Origin: Lewinellaceae bacterium | Lineage (GTDB): Bacteria > Bacteroidota > Bacteroidia > Chitinophagales > Saprospiraceae | Direction: 5' to 3' | Assembly: GCA_020636375.1 (NCBI GenBank) | Contig: JACJXZ010000021.1 | Span: forward strand, 1 to 64,000 | DNA: 64,000 nucleotides | Shown here: piece after piece, positions 60,580-64,000 of the stretch | How the letters are laid out: each line of letters starts with the position of its first letter | Numbering within the stretch: the stretch's first letter is position 1 | The notes under the pieces: model-generated | Database searches by the model: none | Seen by the model: the letters and a program-made list of their open reading frames with translations, nothing else | Told to the model about the DNA's origin: nothing | Translations under genes and position numbers: made by a program

Positions 60580-61383
60580 ATGAACTATAAACTGCTGTTC
60601 CCTACTTATCGCAACCGCTACCTCTTCATCCAGCGAAACCTCGGGCGGCTCGCCCGCGAGCGTCCCTTCGGGCGGGTACTGAACCTGGGCGCCGGCGAAG
60701 GCGACTACGACAGCATGATCGCCGGGTATTGCGGTAACTGGTATCCTGCGACATCAATGAGCAGGACGTCGACTACGCCCGGGCGCTCAATGCGAAGGTG
60801 CCCAACCTGGAATACCGGGTGGAGGATGCGCTCAACCTGAGCTTTGAGGACAATACTTTTGACCTGGTCATCTCCGTGGAAGTGATCGAGCGCGTCGTAA
60901 ACTTACCGAACGGATGGTCGAGGAAATCCAACGCGTGCTGAAACCGGACGGTATGGCGCTTATTACTTTCCCTCCTGGATTTCCCTTCACCTACGACCCC
61001 ATCAACCGGCTACTCAGTTACTTTACCGATAAGAAGATTTCCCAGGGCGCTTACGCCTTCGGTCACGATTACCTGGTTTCCAAAAAGGACTTCCGGTACC
61101 TGGGCGGAAAAGAACCATTTCCGGGTAGTTCAGGAGCGGAACCTGAGTGGTTACCTCGTCGGGCTGCTGGAGATGTACTGGACGGGGATCATCCAAAGCA
61201 TTTTAAAACCAACGCGACCAACCTGTCCGATCGGAAAGAAAAGAAACTGGTACTCCATACCATCCAACAAAGCGTACCTTTCCTGACCGTATTCACTGAT
61301 TGGATCATCAAGGTGGATGATGCGCTTTCAGCCGTGCCTCAAGCTCCGTCGGAAAAGGCTTCATTGTCCAGAAAAACAGATAA
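60580..61383 (+). CDS. Class I SAM-dependent methyltransferase, frame-broken
   Basis: ATG 60580 (MNYKLLFPTYRNRYLFIQRN) is preferred to one nine codons upstream. Motif I is GRVLNLGAGEGDYD. After a GGTAAC-associated shift, CDINEQDVDYARALNAKVPN, then DNTFDLVISVEVIER and MVEEIQRVLKPDGMALITFP (motifs II-III) follow in adjacent frames. The C-terminus (GHDYLVSKKDF, IHTIQQSVPFLTVFTDWI-type) ends at 61383. It lies 29 bp after the glycosyltransferase and 12 bp before the carboxylase gene. The substrate is unknown; a small molecule or glycan is likely. Confidence 0.8.
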
Positions 61384-61395
61384 ACCGGCTTTCTT

Positions 61396-62933
61396 ATGAA
61401 AGAAAAATTGCAAAAACTACAGGATAAAGCCGCCGCCGCCATGATGGGAGGCGGGGTACCGATAAGATCGAGAAGCAGCACGAAAAGGGAAAGCTCACCG
61501 CCCGGGAACGCGTCCACTTCCTGCTCGATAGCGGCTCTTTTGAAGAAATCGGCATGCTGGTCACCCACCGCAGCAGCGATTTCGGGATGGAAAACCAGCG
61601 CATCCCCGGCGATGGCGTAGTGACCGGTTACGGGACGATCGACGGGCGGCTGGTCTATGTCTTCGCGCAGGATTTCACCGTCTTCGGCGGATCCCTTTCG
61701 GAGACCCACGCCGAAAAGATTTGCAAGGTGATGGACCTCGCCATGGAAAACGGCGCTCCCCTGATCGGGCTCAACGACTCAGGAGGGCCCGCATCCAGGA
61801 AGGGGTCAGCTCCCTGGGAGGATATGCCGACATCTTTTATCGCAATGTCATGGTATCCGGCGTCATCCCGCAGATCTCCGCCATTATGGGCCCCTGCGCA
61901 GGCGGTGCGGTGTATTCTCCACCATGACTGACTTCACCATCATGGTGGAGCATACCTCTTATATGTTCGTCACCGGGTAGAATGTGGTCAAAACGGTGAC
62001 CAATGAAGAAGTGACGGTAGAAGAGCTGGGCGGGGTAGCGCTCACTCCACCAAATCGGGGGTGACCCACCTCACCGCAGATAACGACCTCGATTGCCTGG
62101 TAAAGGTCCGGCGCTTGCTGAGCTACATGCCCCAAAACTGCGAGTACCAGCCCGCCAAATTGCCTTCCAAACTCGGGGATGAGATCAGGATGCAATTGCG
62201 CGACATCGTTCCGGATACCGCCAACCAGCCCTATGACATGAGGGATGTGGTGGAAGGCATTGTCGATAAAGATTCCTTTATGGAGATCCACGCCAACTAT
62301 GCCGAAAACCTGATCGTGGGGTTTGCCCGGATCGGAGGGCGCAGCATCGGCATTGTTGGCAATCAGCCCATCAACCTGGCGGGCGTGCTCGACGTGGACA
62401 GCTCCAAGAAAGGCGCTCGTTTTGTCCGCTTCTGTGATTGTTTTAATATCCCGCTGCTCGTCCTCGTGGATGTCCCGGGCTTCCTGCCGGGTACCGACCA
62501 GGAATGGAACGGCATCATCGTCAACGGAGCGAAACTGCTCTACGCCTTCAGCGAGGCGACTGTCCCCAGGTAACGCTGATTACCCGGAAGGTACCGGCGG
62601 GTATATGACGTGATGAACTCCAAGCACATCGGCGCGGACATGAACTTCGCCTGGCCTCGGCGGAGATCGCCGTGATGGGCGCCAAAGGGGCTTCCGAGAT
62701 TATCTTCCGCCGGGAGATCAGGGAAGCCGGCGACCCGGATACCATGCTTGCCGAGAAAGAGAAGGAGTACCAGGAAAAATTCGCTCATCCCTACCAGGTA
62801 CTGCTTACCGGGCTTCATCGATGAGGTGATCGACCCTAAAGATACCCGGCGTAAGCTGATCAAGGCTTTCGCCATGCTGGAAAATAAGGCGAAAAAACTG
62901 CCCAAGAAAAAACATGGGAACATTCCGCTGTGA
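61396..62933 (+). CDS. Acyl-CoA carboxylase carboxyltransferase (beta) subunit, propionyl-CoA type, frame-broken
   Basis: This enzyme moves CO2 from biotin to propionyl- or methylcrotonyl-CoA. From ATG 61396: KEKLQKLQDKAAAAMMGGG, GKLTARERVHFLLDSGSFEE, DFTVFGGSLSETHAEKICKV, then NDSGG-ARIQEGVSSLGGYA, and the CoA-binding GVIPQISAIMGPCAGGAVYS. A TAG at 61978-61980 follows GGGTAG where the invariant VTGP-VVKTVT has proline. The second half is clean: VEGIVDKDSFMEIHANYAEN, QPINLAGVLDVDSSKKGARF, LLVLVDVPGFLPGTDQEWNG and MGAKGASEIIFRREIREAGD. A GGTACC at 61455-61460 adds two bases after GGG-GTA. The length of about 512 aa fits. No biotin carboxylase gene is adjacent. Confidence 0.9.
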
Positions 62934-63201
62934 CAGAAAACGTATATTCGTGCATTCGTGTATATGTGCATTCGTGCATTCGTGAGGTTGCATTCCCCAA
63001 ATGTGGATAGGCCTTCGCCAGACTTCGGCGGATGAGAAGTGAGGGACTGAATGAGTGAATAAATATAAAATATGTATTGTTTTTAAAATTAAACCTTATT
63101 ACATAGCTGCTATTCACTCATCGCTGTCCCCTTCACGAATGCACAGAATGCCTCACGAAACACAAATGCACAACCACTCAAGCCCCTAAACGCAACAAAA
63201 G
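62934..63201. repeat. GTGCATTCGTG direct and inverted repeats
   Basis: TGCATTCGTG occurs several times in 62950-62990, and its complement CACGAATGCAC at 63134-63144 lies near the far end, enclosing an AT-rich stretch. It probably folds back as a loose hairpin between the carboxylase and rnd genes. No gene is seen. Confidence 0.55.
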
Positions 63202-64000
63202 ATGCCAGACCGCGCCCTTCAGTATGACCTCATCGAGCAGCCCCGGGCCTCGATGCCTTCTTCCAGGAACACCGAAAGCTTTCCTGGATGGTAGCTGATA
63301 CCGAATTTGTGGGGAGAAGCGTTTCCACACGCTGCTCTGCCTGATACAGGTGAAGTCGGAAAAGGGCTCTTCCTGATCGATCCCATCCGGCTGAAAAACC
63401 TGGATCCTTTCCTGGACCTGGTCGCCGACCCGGGCATCACCAAGATCACTCATGCGGGCGACAATGACTATCGCTTATTGAACAACCTTTTCGGCATCGT
63501 GCCCGTCAATGTGTTTGATACGCAGGTCGCGGTAAGCTTTGTGGGCTATAATTACCCGGTTTCCTTCCGCAAGCTGGTAGAAAGTGAGCTGAACGTCCAC
63601 CTCAAGAAAGGCTACGCGGTGGTGACTGGGAGAGCCGCCCGTTCCAGTCGAAGCAGTTGCGGTACGCCCTGAACGACGTCCTCTTTTTGCCGGACCTCTG
63701 GCAGAGCCTCCAGGAGAAGCTCCGGCAACAGAACCGCACCCACTGGGCTGACGAAGAGCTGGGGCTTTGGGAAAAAGCTGAATACTATTACAGAGACCCT
63801 CATGACGAAGCCATCAAGAGCAACCTGATGCGGTCGCTCAAGAACCGGGAGCGGGCATTCCTGATCCGCCTGTTTGCCTGGCGCCGTGAGCTGGCGGAGA
63901 AGCGCGACCACTCCAAAGAGATGGTGCTGCTTACTAAGTACATCAGCCAGATCGTACGCAGCATATCTTCCGGCAGAGAGTACCTGAAGCACAACCGGCG
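63202..64000 (+). CDS. rnd: Ribonuclease D, 5' part, frame-broken, cut by window end
   Basis: 3'-5' exoribonuclease of the DEDD family that trims tRNA precursors. ATG 63202 (MPDRALQYDLIEQP) is followed by a shift near 63245 to HRKLSWMVADTEFVG, the first Asp-x-Glu. FHTLLCLIQV, ITHAGDNDYRLLNNLFGIVP and VNVFDTQVA supply the second and third conserved regions. After a GGTGGTGACTGGGA shift at 63620, the frame gives FQSKQLRYALNDVLFLPDLW, the final conserved Asp. Then WADEELGLWEKAEYYYRDPH continues to the window edge with the start of the HRDC-like region (SLKNRERAFLIRLFAWRREL). The 3' end is outside the window. Confidence 0.88.

Larger units (their letters stand above)
18200..64000. other. Region of GGTACC enrichment and pervasive frame breaks
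   Basis: By eye I count about 70 GGTACC hexamers here against about 3 in the first 18.2 kb; a random expectation is near 11 for this length. Protein families remain recognisable but change frame every few hundred bases. Many changes fall exactly on GGTACC, GGTAC or GGTAG; others are single-base losses in short homopolymers. Genes at 6.8-16.6 kb show none of this. A systematic consensus artefact is the simplest reading. Confidence 0.8.

Noticed and set aside
18170..61980. Recoding of TAG as a sense codon
   Set aside because: All convincing in-frame TAGs read GGTAG and fall in the GGTACC-affected region; the intact genes before 17 kb show no internal TAG.
18200..64000. Mass pseudogenisation of the distal region
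   Set aside because: Core genes that should be under strong selection (pfkA, yebC, rnd, acyl-CoA carboxylase) are broken at the same motif while residues stay conserved in all frames. Consensus error is simpler.
18200..64000. GGTACC as tiny introns or programmed frameshift sites
   Set aside because: The required change differs by site (insert of two, insert of one, substitution, or loss), which no single splicing or frameshift mechanism would give.

Overview
Organism and overall character. The window looks like chromosome from a Bacteroidota member, most likely the Saprospiria (Lewinella/Haliscomenobacter-like). Grounds: several T9SS C-terminal sorting domains, a TonB-dependent receptor with an N-terminal CarboxypepD_reg domain, promoters of the TTTG-N18-TAnnTTTG type, TPR-CHAT and EAD11 conflict-system domains, and many palindromic dispersed repeats between genes. 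This is family knowledge applied to what can be read; no rRNA is present to settle taxonomy. Layout: 1-1.6 kb is an IS4-type element. 1.6-6.8 kb is decayed accessory DNA: an AbiEii-type toxin remnant, a broken TPR-CHAT protease, a broken membrane protein/M48-like peptidase pair, an EAD11 remnant, and a 166-bp palindromic element. 6.8-14.9 kb is well-preserved: two secreted proteins, a TonB receptor, pgk, gap and tRNA-Glu. 14.9-16.9 kb is an IS inserted into a small GIY-YIG gene with a readable 6-bp target duplication. 16.9-17.9 kb is a tandem array of ~215-bp units, each carrying four hairpins, bounded by a 27-bp inverted repeat. From about 17.9 kb to the end, nearly every gene is recognisable but broken into several frames: a DnaQ-like exonuclease, a secreted metalloprotease, yebC, T9SS and TPR proteins, a SARP-type regulator, an alpha/beta hydrolase, an OmpA/PD40 protein, a CPC-type P-ATPase, a BNR-repeat T9SS protein, an EAD11-receptor/WG-repeat/lipoprotein cluster, a sterol desaturase-like enzyme, DoxX, Nramp, LpxL-like acyltransferase, an M43-like/dockerin/T9SS protease, pfkA with a sugar kinase, an aminotransferase, a glycosyltransferase, a methyltransferase, an acyl-CoA carboxylase beta subunit and RNase D. 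Main anomaly. After ~18.2 kb the hexamer GGTACC is strongly over-represented (about 70 by eye, against about 3 before), and many frame breaks sit exactly on it. In seven genes the frame is restored by reading GGTACC as GGCC. I read this as a systematic consensus or basecalling artefact, perhaps linked to a modified base, rather than gene death; broken genes there are annotated as CDS spanning several frames. How genes work together. gap-pgk and the sugar kinase-pfkA pair are glycolytic and share an upstream TTTTACACTAnnTTTG element. The most interesting biology is 37.9-44.8 kb: an EAD11-bearing membrane protein overlapping (ATGA) a long secreted WG-repeat protein, followed by a putative lipoprotein. 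This resembles an envelope sensor wired to EAD-type conflict effectors; a second EAD11 fragment and a dead CHAT protease lie in the decayed region at 2-6 kb.
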